This document shows, piece by piece, positions 26,715-35,101 of a DNA stretch of 64,000 nt. The notes under the pieces were generated by a model. It made no database searches, had not been told where the DNA came from, and worked only from the letters and a program-made list of their open reading frames with translations. The first letter of the stretch is position 1; every line of letters starts with the position of its first letter. The position numbers were made by a program, and so were the translations under genes. The DNA comes from NORP110 sp051251595. Its GTDB lineage: Bacteria > Pseudomonadota > Alphaproteobacteria > Rhodobacterales > Rhodobacteraceae. The stretch spans positions 166,393-230,392 of the forward strand of contig JBPOFA010000006.1 of the NCBI GenBank assembly GCA_051251595.1. Reading direction: 5' to 3'.

Positions 26715-27809
26715 CTAGATCTGGGCGAGATGGGCGAAAGGTGCTGTTAAGTCGCGTATGCGGGCTTTTTGGTGTGTGTCGAGCGGCTGTGCCGGGGTTG
26801 TGCTGGTGCTTGCCGTCCCGGCCTGGGAATGGGTGTCATAGGCGGTCATGGCCGCTGCCACGTGTTCTGGGCCGAAGCCGCACAATGCCAAGATTCGCCG
26901 CACGGTGTTTTCCCGATCATTGTTCAACCCATCATAGGTGAAGATATTTTCATGCCCCGCCGCCTGTGCGGCTTCTTTGCATTTTTCAGTGGTGACGAGC
27001 CAACATGCGGCCAGAATATCCTCTAGCTGTGTGGGGAACGTGTCTGTGTTCAAAAGCGCGAACAGCCTTTGCTGCGATGTGCCGTTGGATATTGCGTTCC
27101 AAAGCATTTCCAAAACGTCTTGAGGTGTGTCCTCAATCGGGAACCCTTGTTTCTGGGCGAATTGGTAGGCCGAAGCGGTCCAGCCGATGGCATCGCGCAG
27201 CAAAAACATGTTCTTTGCGTCGGGCAGGGCCTGGAACATGTTTTCGTACTCAAAAACCTGCGCGCTGCGCGGTTTTACGACAAAGATATCTGCGTCATTT
27301 ATATCCGGCGGTCTGTAAGACAGGCGCAGCGCGACTTGCACCAGTTGGCCAAACTCTGCCGTATTCAGTGTGCTGGACTGCGCGGCCAGGTTGGTCAAGA
27401 CGTCCGGTTCTGAGACGCTCCAGACTTTGGGGAGCTTGGCAAAGATCTTGCTGACCAGGGTCGAGCCACATCGACCGATGCTATAGACCATGACTGTCGT
27501 TTTCGGGCGCGGGGCCAGATGGGCGAGTTCGGCAAGATCGTCAAAATCGACCGCCACCGCGCGACGCGCTGATTGGAACTGTGTCACATAGGCGAATGCC
27601 GATTGTCCCAGATCGATGTCCTTGGGCAGTTCAACAAAGAGAGCCTTGCGCGATTCGGCGTCAAAGCAATAGGGGGACCAGCTGCGGTCTGTTGCGATAA
27701 AGCCGGGGTCGACCAGCGTCCCATCTGAAAGCGAAAAATCGTCAAATGCAGTTCGCGCTGCTTCGTGTTTTTTCGCGCGGGACACTATGTCGTGGATCCA
27801 GGCCGCCAT
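26715..27809 (-). CDS. Sulfotransferase-like P-loop protein
   Basis: A 364-residue protein of the sulfotransferase superfamily. The PAPS-binding P-loop equivalent is YSIGRCGSTLVSKIFAKL near residue 110, followed by a SEPDVL element, and FLLRDAIGWTASAYQFA near residue 200 matches the 3'-phosphate-binding helix (RDPxxxxxS-like). It resembles other roseobacter sulfotransferase-like proteins with a Ser-Ile-Gly-Arg-Cys-Gly-Ser-Thr loop. Acceptor unknown. A GT-C transferase lies immediately downstream on the other strand, so both may act on an envelope glycan. Confidence 0.7.
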   Translation of the reverse strand: MAAWIHDIVSRAKKHEAARTAFDDFSLSDGTLVDPGFIATDRSWSPYCFDAESRKALFVELPKDIDLGQSAFAYVTQFQSARRAVAVDFDDLAELAHLAPRPKTTVMVYSIGRCGSTLVSKIFAKLPKVWSVSEPDVLTNLAAQSSTLNTAEFGQLVQVALRLSYRPPDINDADIFVVKPRSAQVFEYENMFQALPDAKNMFLLRDAIGWTASAYQFAQKQGFPIEDTPQDVLEMLWNAISNGTSQQRLFALLNTDTFPTQLEDILAACWLVTTEKCKEAAQAAGHENIFTYDGLNNDRENTVRRILALCGFGPEHVAAAMTAYDTHSQAGTASTSTTPAQPLDTHQKARIRDLTAPFAHLAQI

Positions 27810-28002
27810 TTTATTTCGTCTCCCAGGCCGTCAGATCGGCGCAGATGCAAGGTTAGATATAGTCCGCCATGTTCGCAAGAGTGCCAAAATTCGTGCGCGG
27901 GCGCCCAAAATTGACGCGGAAAAACTTCCGGGTGTGGTCTGGTCTGCGCAACCGTGATTATTTCGTCGCGTCTCAGATATCCCCAATTTGGCGAATTGAG
28001 CC

Positions 28003-28011
28003 TGTGGATAA
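28003..28011 (-). promoter_or_regulatory. DnaA box upstream of nrdJ
   Basis: TGTGGATAA is the exact complement of the consensus DnaA box TTATCCACA. A related CTGGGATAACTT lies about 30 bases on. The position, about 430 bases before the nrdJ start, could allow DnaA-linked control of dNTP supply; binding is inferred only. Confidence 0.5.
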
Positions 28012-28213
28012 CTTAAGGTCAACATTCAGCTTACTGGGATAACTTACACCGTTTATTGCATTAATTCGCTCAGAGCGGATTTATACATGCCGGGGATGAA
28101 TCAAATGGTTAATCGGATCGCCCATTTAACCGACAAATCGTCAACCAAAAAAACTTTATAATTTCGTAATAAATACGTTGACCCAATAGCCCAACCTACG
28201 CCAATTTGTGCAA

Positions 28214-28242
28214 GCCTACCGGCAGGCCACTAGATTTAGTGG
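28214..28242. repeat. Two adjacent small palindromes upstream of nrdJ
   Basis: GCCTACCGGCAGGC (28214-28227, near-perfect) is directly followed by CCACTA-GATT-TAGTGG (28227-28242, perfect). They lie about 200 bases upstream of the nrdJ start and could be an operator, RNA hairpins or a remnant of an element. Confidence 0.5.
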
Positions 28243-28439
28243 TTGGGATGACAAGACAACGAACAATCAAAAATGGCCAACCGACTGCATCGGAGCGGCC
28301 AAAATCGAGCGCAAAAACTGCGCCGGGGGATATGTTTTTTATCTTTAGTCGCGTGTCGGATGGCAGGAAAAAGGGGCGCAATCCGCATTAAAGACGGATG
28401 TGTCAAAACGCACGATTTTATACGGGGCACGTTTACAAG

Positions 28440-31400
28440 ATGAAAATCGAACGCAAATTTACCAAGGCAGGTAAAGACGCATATGCAGCACTAGACTTCA
28501 CCACCACAACGTCAGAAATCAGAAACCCCGACGGAACAATCGTTTTTCGTCTGGATGACATGGAAGTCCCTTCTGGCTGGAGCCAGGTCGCAAGTGACGT
28601 CATTGCGCAAAAGTATTTTCGCAAGGCTGGCGTTCCCGCTCGGCTGAAAAAAGTCAAAGAAAAAGGCGTTCCAGAATTTTTGTGGCGTTCGGTCGCGGAT
28701 ACCGAAGCGCTTGCTGAACTGCCGGAAGAAGAACGGATTATTGGCGAAACATCCTCTAAGCAGGTTTTTGACCGGCTGGCGGGGGCTTGGGCCTATTGGG
28801 GCTGGAAGGGTGGATATTTCACCAACAAAGCCGACGCGCAGGCCTATTTCGATGAGATGCGCTATATGCTTGCCTCTCAGCGCGGTGCGCCGAACAGCCC
28901 GCAATGGTTTAACACGGGCCTGCATTGGGCCTATGGCATCGATGGCCCGTCGCAAGGGCACTATTATGTCGATTACCAAAGCGGAGAGCTGACCAAGTCA
29001 GCCAGCGCTTATGAACACCCACAGCCGCATGCTTGCTTTATCCAGTCTGTTGCTGACGATCTGGTCAGCGATGGCGGCATCATGGACCTTTGGGTCCGTG
29101 AAGCGCGTTTGTTCAAATACGGATCTGGCACCGGCACCAACTTTTCCTCATTGCGCGGCGCTGGTGAAAACCTGTCAGGTGGCGGGAAATCTTCGGGCCT
29201 GATGGGCTTTTTGAAGATCGGTGACCGGGCGGCTGGCGCGATCAAATCTGGCGGCACCACACGTCGTGCGGCCAAGATGGTGATCTGCGATATGGATCAC
29301 CCAGATATTGAAGATTTCATCAACTGGAAGGTCATCGAGGAACAGAAAGTGGCAAGCCTTGTCGCCGGTTCCAAAATGCACGAGCGTCAGCTGAATGAGA
29401 TTTTCACAGCGATCCGCAACTGGGATGGGGTAGGTGAAGATGCTGTTGATCCTTCCAAGAATGAAAGCCTGAAAAAGGCGATCAAATCGGCGAAAACCGT
29501 CGCGATCCCAGAGACTTACGTCAAGCGTGTTCTGGACTATGCAAAGCAGGGTTACACCAGCATTGAATTCCCGACCTATGACACGGATTGGGACTCTGAG
29601 GCTTACGCGTCGGTTTCCGGCCAAAACTCCAACAACTCTGTCCGTGTGACGGATGCGTTCCTGCAGGCCGTTAAGGATGATGCCGATTGGGATCTGATCC
29701 GCCGGACCGATGGTAAGACACAAAAGACAGTCAAGGCGCGCGATTTGTGGGAACAGATCGGACACGCGGCTTGGGCCTGTGCTGATCCGGGCATCCAGTA
29801 CCATGACACTGTGAACGCTTGGCACACATGCCCCGAAGACGGTGCGATCCGTGGGTCAAACCCATGTTCTGAATACATGTTCCTGGATGACACGGCCTGT
29901 AACCTTGCCTCTATGAACCTGCTGACATTCCTCAGCGATGGCGTATTCCAGGCCGATGACTATATGCACGCCACGCGCCTGTGGACCGTCACACTGGAAA
30001 TTTCCGTGATGATGGCGCAGTTCCCGTCCAAGGAAATTGCGCAACTGTCCTATGATTTCCGCACCCTTGGTTTGGGCTATGCGAATATCGGCGGATTGCT
30101 GATGAATATGGGTCTGTCCTATGACAGCGACGAAGGCCGCGCCATTGGTGGTGCCCTGACGGCGATCATGACCGGCGTGTCTTATGCCACCTCTGCAGAG
30201 ATCGCGGGAGAGCTTGGGACCTTCTCTGGATATGAGCGTAACGCAGAACACATGCTGCGCGTGATCGAAAATCACCGCAACGCAGCCTATGGAAAAACCA
30301 CCGGTTACAAAGGCTTGGCGGTCAATCCTGTTGCGCTGGATCATGCCAGCTGTCCGGATAAAAGTCTGATTGATCTGGCCAAAGCATCCTGGGATGAGGC
30401 GCTGAAGCTGGGTAAGAAATACGGCTACCGTAACGCCCAGACGACCGTGATTGCGCCAACAGGCACGATCGGGTTGGTTATGGATTGCGACACAACCGGG
30501 ATCGAACCAGATTTCGCATTGGTCAAGTTCAAGAAACTTGCGGGCGGCGGATATTTCAAGATCATCAACCGGTCTGTTCCGGCTGCTTTGGAAGTGCTTG
30601 GGTATTCTTCTTCGCAAATCGAAGAGATCATCTCTTTCGCAGTGGGTCACGGAACTTTGGGCAATGCCCCTGGCATCAACCACACCTCTCTGATTGGCCA
30701 TGGTTTCGGCCCCGCCCAGATCGAAAAGATCGAAGCAGCCCTGCCAAGCGCGTTTGATATTCGCTTTGTGTTCAACCAATGGACCCTTGGCGAAGAGTTC
30801 TGCACCGGCACTTTGGGCATTCCGGCTGAAAAGCTGAACGACCCGGCCTTTGACCTGCTGACGCATCTTGGCTTCCGCCGTGCGGATATCGATGCTGCAA
30901 ACGACCATGTCTGCGGAACGATGACGCTGGAAAACGCGCCGCATCTGGACCCGAAACATTACAGTGTCTTTGATTGTGCAAACCCATGCGGCAAGACCGG
31001 CAAGCGTTACTTGTCCGTTGAAAGCCACATCACCATGATGGCGGCCGCGCAGTCCTTCATCTCTGGCGCGATTTCCAAGACGATCAACATGCCAAATGAC
31101 GCCACGGTTGAGGATTGTCAGGAAGCTTACGAATTGTCGTGGAGCTTGGGCGTCAAAGCCAATGCGCTCTACCGCGACGGATCAAAGCTCAGCCAGCCTC
31201 TGGCCTCTGCCTTGATCGAGGATGACGAGGAAGCCGAAGAAATCTTGGCGACCGGATCGGCGCAGGAAAAAGCCAAAGTGCTTGCCGAGAAGATCGTTGA
31301 GAAGGTGATCATCAAGGAAGTCTTTAAGTCGCACCGCGAAAAGCTACCGCAGCGTCGCAAGGGCTATACCCAAAAGGCGATCGTTGGCGGACACAAAGTG

Positions 31401-32141
31401 TATCTGCGCACCGGTGAGTATGAAGACGGCAATCTTGGTGAAATCTTTATTGATATGCACAAAGAAGGCGCCGGGTTCCGCGCGATGATGAACAACTTTG
31501 CCATCGCGGTCTCTGTTGGTCTGCAATATGGCGTGCCGCTCGATGAATTCGTCGACGCGTTCACCTTCACCCGGTTTGAACCGGCTGGCATGGTGCAGGG
31601 CAATGACAGCATCAAGAACGCCACGTCGATCCTTGACTATGTGTTCCGCGAACTGGCCGTCAGCTATCTGGATCGCACCGATCTGGCCCATGTCAAACCA
31701 GAGGGCGAAAGCTTTGACGATCTGGGACGCGGCCATGATGAAGGCAAGCAAAACGTGACAGAAGTGTCCGAGAACGCTGCAAGCAAGTCTTTGGAAGTGC
31801 TGAAACAAATCAGCTCTACCGGGTATCTGCGCAAGCGGGTTCCACAGGATCTGGTGGTGCTTCAGGGCGGCGCAGGGGCTGGGGCAACGGCCTTGGATAT
31901 GTCCAATGATCCGGTCGCAACCTTGCAGACTTTGGTGCCTGAAACAGCGCTGAAACCCGGTTTCGCCGAAACATCACCTGCGGCCTATACCGCAAGTGCG
32001 GGTGGCATGGACGAACGCACCAAGGCGAAAATTCAGGGCTATGAAGGCGATCCTTGTGGCGAATGTGGCAACTACACATTGGTGCGCAACGGAACCTGCA
32101 TGAAGTGCAACACATGTGGCGGCACCAGCGGCTGTTCATGA
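28440..32141 (+). CDS. nrdJ: Vitamin B12-dependent ribonucleoside-diphosphate reductase (class II)
   Basis: Reduces ribonucleotides to deoxyribonucleotides using adenosylcobalamin, independent of oxygen. The 1233-residue protein has the N-terminal PNSPQWFNTGLHWAYG segment near residue 155, finger-loop cysteines in NPCSEYMFLDDTACNLASMNL near 475-495, GINHTSLIGHG near 745 and a C-terminal Cys-rich tail (CGECGNYTLVRNGTCMKCN, TCGG) typical of NrdJ. The ATG at 28440 starts the usual MKIERKFTK terminus; an earlier in-frame ATG at 28398 lacks homology. It appears monocistronic with its own terminator. Confidence 0.97.
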   Translation: MKIERKFTKAGKDAYAALDFTTTTSEIRNPDGTIVFRLDDMEVPSGWSQVASDVIAQKYFRKAGVPARLKKVKEKGVPEFLWRSVADTEALAELPEEERIIGETSSKQVFDRLAGAWAYWGWKGGYFTNKADAQAYFDEMRYMLASQRGAPNSPQWFNTGLHWAYGIDGPSQGHYYVDYQSGELTKSASAYEHPQPHACFIQSVADDLVSDGGIMDLWVREARLFKYGSGTGTNFSSLRGAGENLSGGGKSSGLMGFLKIGDRAAGAIKSGGTTRRAAKMVICDMDHPDIEDFINWKVIEEQKVASLVAGSKMHERQLNEIFTAIRNWDGVGEDAVDPSKNESLKKAIKSAKTVAIPETYVKRVLDYAKQGYTSIEFPTYDTDWDSEAYASVSGQNSNNSVRVTDAFLQAVKDDADWDLIRRTDGKTQKTVKARDLWEQIGHAAWACADPGIQYHDTVNAWHTCPEDGAIRGSNPCSEYMFLDDTACNLASMNLLTFLSDGVFQADDYMHATRLWTVTLEISVMMAQFPSKEIAQLSYDFRTLGLGYANIGGLLMNMGLSYDSDEGRAIGGALTAIMTGVSYATSAEIAGELGTFSGYERNAEHMLRVIENHRNAAYGKTTGYKGLAVNPVALDHASCPDKSLIDLAKASWDEALKLGKKYGYRNAQTTVIAPTGTIGLVMDCDTTGIEPDFALVKFKKLAGGGYFKIINRSVPAALEVLGYSSSQIEEIISFAVGHGTLGNAPGINHTSLIGHGFGPAQIEKIEAALPSAFDIRFVFNQWTLGEEFCTGTLGIPAEKLNDPAFDLLTHLGFRRADIDAANDHVCGTMTLENAPHLDPKHYSVFDCANPCGKTGKRYLSVESHITMMAAAQSFISGAISKTINMPNDATVEDCQEAYELSWSLGVKANALYRDGSKLSQPLASALIEDDEEAEEILATGSAQEKAKVLAEKIVEKVIIKEVFKSHREKLPQRRKGYTQKAIVGGHKVYLRTGEYEDGNLGEIFIDMHKEGAGFRAMMNNFAIAVSVGLQYGVPLDEFVDAFTFTRFEPAGMVQGNDSIKNATSILDYVFRELAVSYLDRTDLAHVKPEGESFDDLGRGHDEGKQNVTEVSENAASKSLEVLKQISSTGYLRKRVPQDLVVLQGGAGAGATALDMSNDPVATLQTLVPETALKPGFAETSPAAYTASAGGMDERTKAKIQGYEGDPCGECGNYTLVRNGTCMKCNTCGGTSGCS

Positions 32142-32250
32142 CACTTCGATAAGAATTACCATCCGGGGCGGGTGCGCTCGCCCCTGACGCGGATCAGGCC
32201 GCAGGCAAAAAACACCGGGCGGTATAAAGATGAGCCTGATCAGCGAAACT

Positions 32251-32279
32251 GGGGTCCCTTCGGGGGCCCCTTCTTCTTT
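32251..32279 (+). terminator. Rho-independent terminator after nrdJ
   Basis: GGGGTCCC (32251-32258), TTCG tetraloop, GGGGCCCC (32263-32270), then TTCTTCTTT. It lies 110 bases after the nrdJ stop. Confidence 0.9.
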
Positions 32280-32379
32280 GTGTTGCTTCGGGTTCTTTCG
32301 GGTGGCGGTTAGGTCGGGGCAAATTACTTATCGAACCGTCCGCACCGTTGATCTGGAAAACCGTTCCTGGAATGTGTAG

Positions 32380-32919
32380 ATGTCCGCCATGGAGTCATCA
32401 GATGGCAAATATCATTTCTACTGGTCTGGCCCGTTTAGCCAATGGCAGCATTCCGAGTTTGTTCTCGACGGGTGCCGCTTTGTGACGGCAGAGCAAGCCA
32501 TGATGTACTTTAAGGCCCTCTTGTTCGAAGATGAAGAAATCGCGGCTGAGATTTTGGCGACGGACAATCCCGGAAAGCAAAAAGCGCTTGGACGTCGTGT
32601 AAAAGGCTTCTCTGAAGCGGTGTGGGATGAACACAAGGACGACATCGTATATCGTATTAGCCTGGAAAAGTTTCGGCAAAACAAAGGCCTTAGGCGCAAG
32701 TTGTTTCACACAGGCGATCGAATTCTCGTAGAAGCCAGCCCCATGGATACGATCTGGGGGATCGGACTTGAAGCTTCGGTCGCGAATGAAACACCGATGG
32801 AAGATTGGCCGGGACAAAACCGTCTAGGCAAAATTCTGACCCGTGTTCGGGAAGAGTTGCGGCTGATGTTTCCAGATGAGAGCCGTTATGGCCCAAACCA
32901 TAATGAGGATACCGCATGA
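32380..32919 (+). CDS. NADAR family protein (YbiA/DUF1768)
   Basis: A 179-residue NADAR-domain protein. Signatures are YWSGPFSQW, the catalytic-site region TAEQAMMYFKALLF near residue 40, GRRVKGFSE, KFRQNKGLRRKL, VEASPMDTIWGIGL and GQNRLGKILTRVREEL. Known family members are N-glycosidases acting on riboflavin-pathway intermediates (YbiA/RibX type) or on ADP-ribosylated guanine; which applies here cannot be told. ATG 32380 or 32389 is possible. A 28-codon decayed copy of its 3' end sits 0.5 kb downstream beyond an RraB-like gene. Confidence 0.88.
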   Translation: MSAMESSDGKYHFYWSGPFSQWQHSEFVLDGCRFVTAEQAMMYFKALLFEDEEIAAEILATDNPGKQKALGRRVKGFSEAVWDEHKDDIVYRISLEKFRQNKGLRRKLFHTGDRILVEASPMDTIWGIGLEASVANETPMEDWPGQNRLGKILTRVREELRLMFPDESRYGPNHNEDTA

Positions 32920-33047
32920 GGGTTGCATACCTGGTTGAACCGCCCTTTAACTAAGTTGATGTAAATTGCCGTATTACCGGTTGCCTACATCGCCTTGCTA
33001 TACCCGTCATAAACCAATTGCAGACAAATCAATAAGGAACACCCAAT

Positions 33048-33395
33048 ATGGCCAACAATTTGGAAGATCAAAAAAGAGAGACCTTTTGGGTTTTTAGCGA
33101 CCTGCAATCAAAGCAAGCTCTGCCAGAGATGGCCATCGTCGATTTCAATTTCGTTCCAGAAAACAGTACTGCTAATTGGTCTGGGTTTATGAAGGAAATT
33201 AGTGACTTGGGCTACGAGTCTGACAAATACGAAGACGGCAGCGCACTTGAAATATCAACAAGGCCAATGGCTCTCAGCGCGGAGCGTATTTGGTTTCACG
33301 AACAGAAATTCACAATAATTGGCCAAAAATTTGGATTTGCGCCTGATGGCTGGGGCTTCTTTGGCGTCGAAAACGACGGAACCCTGTCGAGTTAG
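33048..33395 (+). CDS. RraB-like protein (regulator of ribonuclease E family)
   Basis: A 115-residue acidic protein. The pattern VDFNFVPENSTANWSGFMKEI, then DLGYESDKYEDG and the C-terminal FGFAPDGWGFFG, resembles RraB-domain proteins, which bind RNase E and inhibit mRNA turnover in E. coli. The match is by pattern only. AAGGA upstream of the ATG at 33048 supports the start. It is bracketed by the NADAR gene and a decayed repeat of that gene's 3' end, suggesting insertion or tandem duplication here. Confidence 0.58.
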   Translation: MANNLEDQKRETFWVFSDLQSKQALPEMAIVDFNFVPENSTANWSGFMKEISDLGYESDKYEDGSALEISTRPMALSAERIWFHEQKFTIIGQKFGFAPDGWGFFGVENDGTLSS

Positions 33396-33403
33396 TAGGA
33401 TTG

Positions 33404-33490
33404 GTCCGTCTGGACAAAATTCAGACCCGTGTCCGGGAGGAGTTACGGCTGATGTTTCCAGATGAGGGTCGCCGCGAAGGGCGGGTTTGA
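33404..33490 (+). pseudogene. Decayed duplicate of the NADAR gene 3' end
   Basis: Bases 33404-33490 encode VRLDKIQTRVREELRLMFPDE and then a divergent tail to a TGA. This matches the end of the intact NADAR protein (NRLGKILTRVREELRLMFPDE, encoded near 32820-32882) with a shared run of 14 identical residues. No start or N-terminal part is present, so it is a leftover from a duplication or from replacement of a second copy. Confidence 0.85.
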
Positions 33491-33532
33491 GACCTTAGCG
33501 GTCGGTTCGACAGCACGCTTCATTGGGAAACT

Positions 33533-34282
33533 CTATTCGATTCCCGCCTCATTGAAGAGCTCTTCCATTTCCGGATTGTATTTGGCGAGAGCAGCAGGTG
33601 TTTCGATATTCGTCGATACGGCGTGCGGGTCTGCTCCTGCCTCCAGCAGAACTGTGGCCGCTTCGGGCCGGCCCCGGAACACCGCCAGATGCAGCGCGGT
33701 GACGCCTGTCTCCTCGTTCTTCGCGTTCACCGGAAACCCGTGATCCAGGAGTGCCGAGACAGAGCCAGCGGCGCCCGACGCTGCCGCAAGATGGAGCGGA
33801 TAAACGCCATAGGCGCCTCCCGTCGTTTTCGCGGCCGGATCGGCCCCAGCTTCAAGCAGGAAAACCACCACCTCGGTCCGGTCGGCCTGTGCCGCCGAGT
33901 GAAGCGGCGTTCCGACCGCGCCCTCACCTGCGGCCAGACTGGCCCCTGCGTCGACGAGCATCTCCACCAGCGCAAGATGCCCGCCCGAAGAGGCCAGATG
34001 GAGCGGCGTCAGCCGGGCTGGCGCATGCGCCTCCTGTTTTGGATCGGCCCCGGCCTCAATAAGCTCCCGCGCCACGTCCAGATGCCCCCGCGCAGCGGCC
34101 CAGTGAAGCGCGGCGCCCACGGCCTTGTCGAGTTCGGAAAGGTCAGCGCCGCTCGCGATAAGCGCTCGGACGTCGTCCAGATCGCCCTTTCTCGCCGCCT
34201 TGTGTATATCGGCTGCCAGTGCGTACGAACACATCAAGCAGACGACGATTGCGGTGGTGACGGTTGACAGACGAAATTTCAT
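33533..34282 (-). CDS. Exported ankyrin-repeat protein
   Basis: A 249-residue protein with a signal peptide (residues 1-24, ending SYALA) followed by about six ankyrin repeats (pattern G-X-TPLHLAA-X-GH-X-X-X-V-X-X-LL-X-X-GADP) running to about residue 245. It probably mediates protein-protein contacts in the periplasm; the partner is unknown. The ATG at 34282 is the better start; an upstream in-frame codon at 34294 exists. The flanks hold a NADAR remnant and 240 bases of unannotated DNA, giving the region an accessory character. Confidence 0.88.
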   Translation of the reverse strand: MKFRLSTVTTAIVVCLMCSYALAADIHKAARKGDLDDVRALIASGADLSELDKAVGAALHWAAARGHLDVARELIEAGADPKQEAHAPARLTPLHLASSGGHLALVEMLVDAGASLAAGEGAVGTPLHSAAQADRTEVVVFLLEAGADPAAKTTGGAYGVYPLHLAAASGAAGSVSALLDHGFPVNAKNEETGVTALHLAVFRGRPEAATVLLEAGADPHAVSTNIETPAALAKYNPEMEELFNEAGIE

Positions 34283-34524
34283 CTCAAGCCCCACTTAAGC
34301 CAAACGCTACCGCATCAGTATACCATGGTTGCGACCTTCGCCCAATATGGCGGGGCCGCACACGCGCCAAACGTGGAAGAACCGCTTCGTCCGCTGAACG
34401 GATATAGCGGAGCGATCCCACTAATGTTTGCCATGCGAGATCTGTGGGCAATCTTATTGGGATCGCTCGGTCAGTTATTTTTCCGCAGCGGGTCGTTACA
34501 TGTGATGTCGCGCGGTTCGCCGCG

Positions 34525-35088
34525 TTACTCAGCACCACGAGACAGGGCTGCGACGCCGGTGCGGGCCACTTCTTTCAGGCCAAGCGGGCGCATCAGGTCT
34601 GCGAAAGCGTCTAGCTTTTCAGAGGGGCCGGTGACCTCAAACACGAAGCTGTCCAAGGTTGAATCGACCACGTTGGCGCGAAAGATATCTGCCAGGCGCA
34701 GCGCCTCGACCCGTTTTTCGCCTTGGCCGGCGACTTTGAACAGCGCCAGCTCGCGCCCGACATGGGGGCCTTCGGCGGTGAGGTCATGCACCTCGTGCAC
34801 GGGGACGATCCGGCCCAGCTGGGCTTTGATCTGTTCGATCACAGCAGGCGTTCCGGTGGTGACAATGGTGATCCGCGATTGATGACCGGTGTGGTCGATC
34901 TCGGCCACGGTCAGGCTTTCGATGTTGTAGCCCCGACCGGCAAACAGCCCGATCACGCGCGCGAGAACGCCAGCCTCGTTGTCGACGATGCAGGCCAGCG
35001 TGTGTTTTTCGATGACCGGCGAATTCGGATCCCGAAGCTGGTACGCAGAATGGCTGGTAGAGCCTTTTTTGATTCTTAGTTCAGACAT
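34525..35088 (-). CDS. ilvH: Acetolactate synthase small (regulatory) subunit
   Basis: Regulatory subunit of acetohydroxyacid synthase, mediating valine feedback inhibition. The 187-residue protein has an N-terminal ACT domain (HTLACIVDNEAGVLARVIGLFAGRGYNIESLTVAEI) and a C-terminal ACT-like domain (about 100-175). The ATG at 35088 has AAGGA upstream, 13 bases after the ilvI stop. The 242 bases beyond its stop toward the ankyrin gene show no gene; a GCGG-CGAA-CCGC hairpin directly follows. Confidence 0.96.
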   Translation of the reverse strand: MSELRIKKGSTSHSAYQLRDPNSPVIEKHTLACIVDNEAGVLARVIGLFAGRGYNIESLTVAEIDHTGHQSRITIVTTGTPAVIEQIKAQLGRIVPVHEVHDLTAEGPHVGRELALFKVAGQGEKRVEALRLADIFRANVVDSTLDSFVFEVTGPSEKLDAFADLMRPLGLKEVARTGVAALSRGAE

Positions 35089-35101
35089 TTGCAGATCCTT
35101 C

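Larger units (their letters stand above)
27810..28439. other. 630-base regulatory gap between sulfotransferase-like gene and nrdJ
   Basis: No convincing gene is present. The middle (28030-28200) is AT-rich. It holds a perfect DnaA 9-mer (28003-28011), a degenerate second copy near 28034, an AAATGG/CCATTT inverted repeat at 28103-28127, and two adjacent hairpins at 28214-28242. I saw no cobalamin riboswitch core or convincing NrdR boxes. Confidence 0.6.

Noticed and set aside
28060..28440. Cobalamin riboswitch or NrdR boxes upstream of nrdJ
   Set aside because: The B12-box core and the NrdR-type repeats could not be found; a GCCACT match near 28226 is part of an unrelated palindrome.
29856..31028. 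390-codon open frame antisense to nrdJ
   Set aside because: nrdJ motifs cover the region and the opposite frame shows no recognised domain.
34283..34524. Possible IS remnant between ilvH and the ankyrin gene
   Set aside because: No transposase motif, no terminal repeats and no target duplication visible; only a small hairpin after ilvH.
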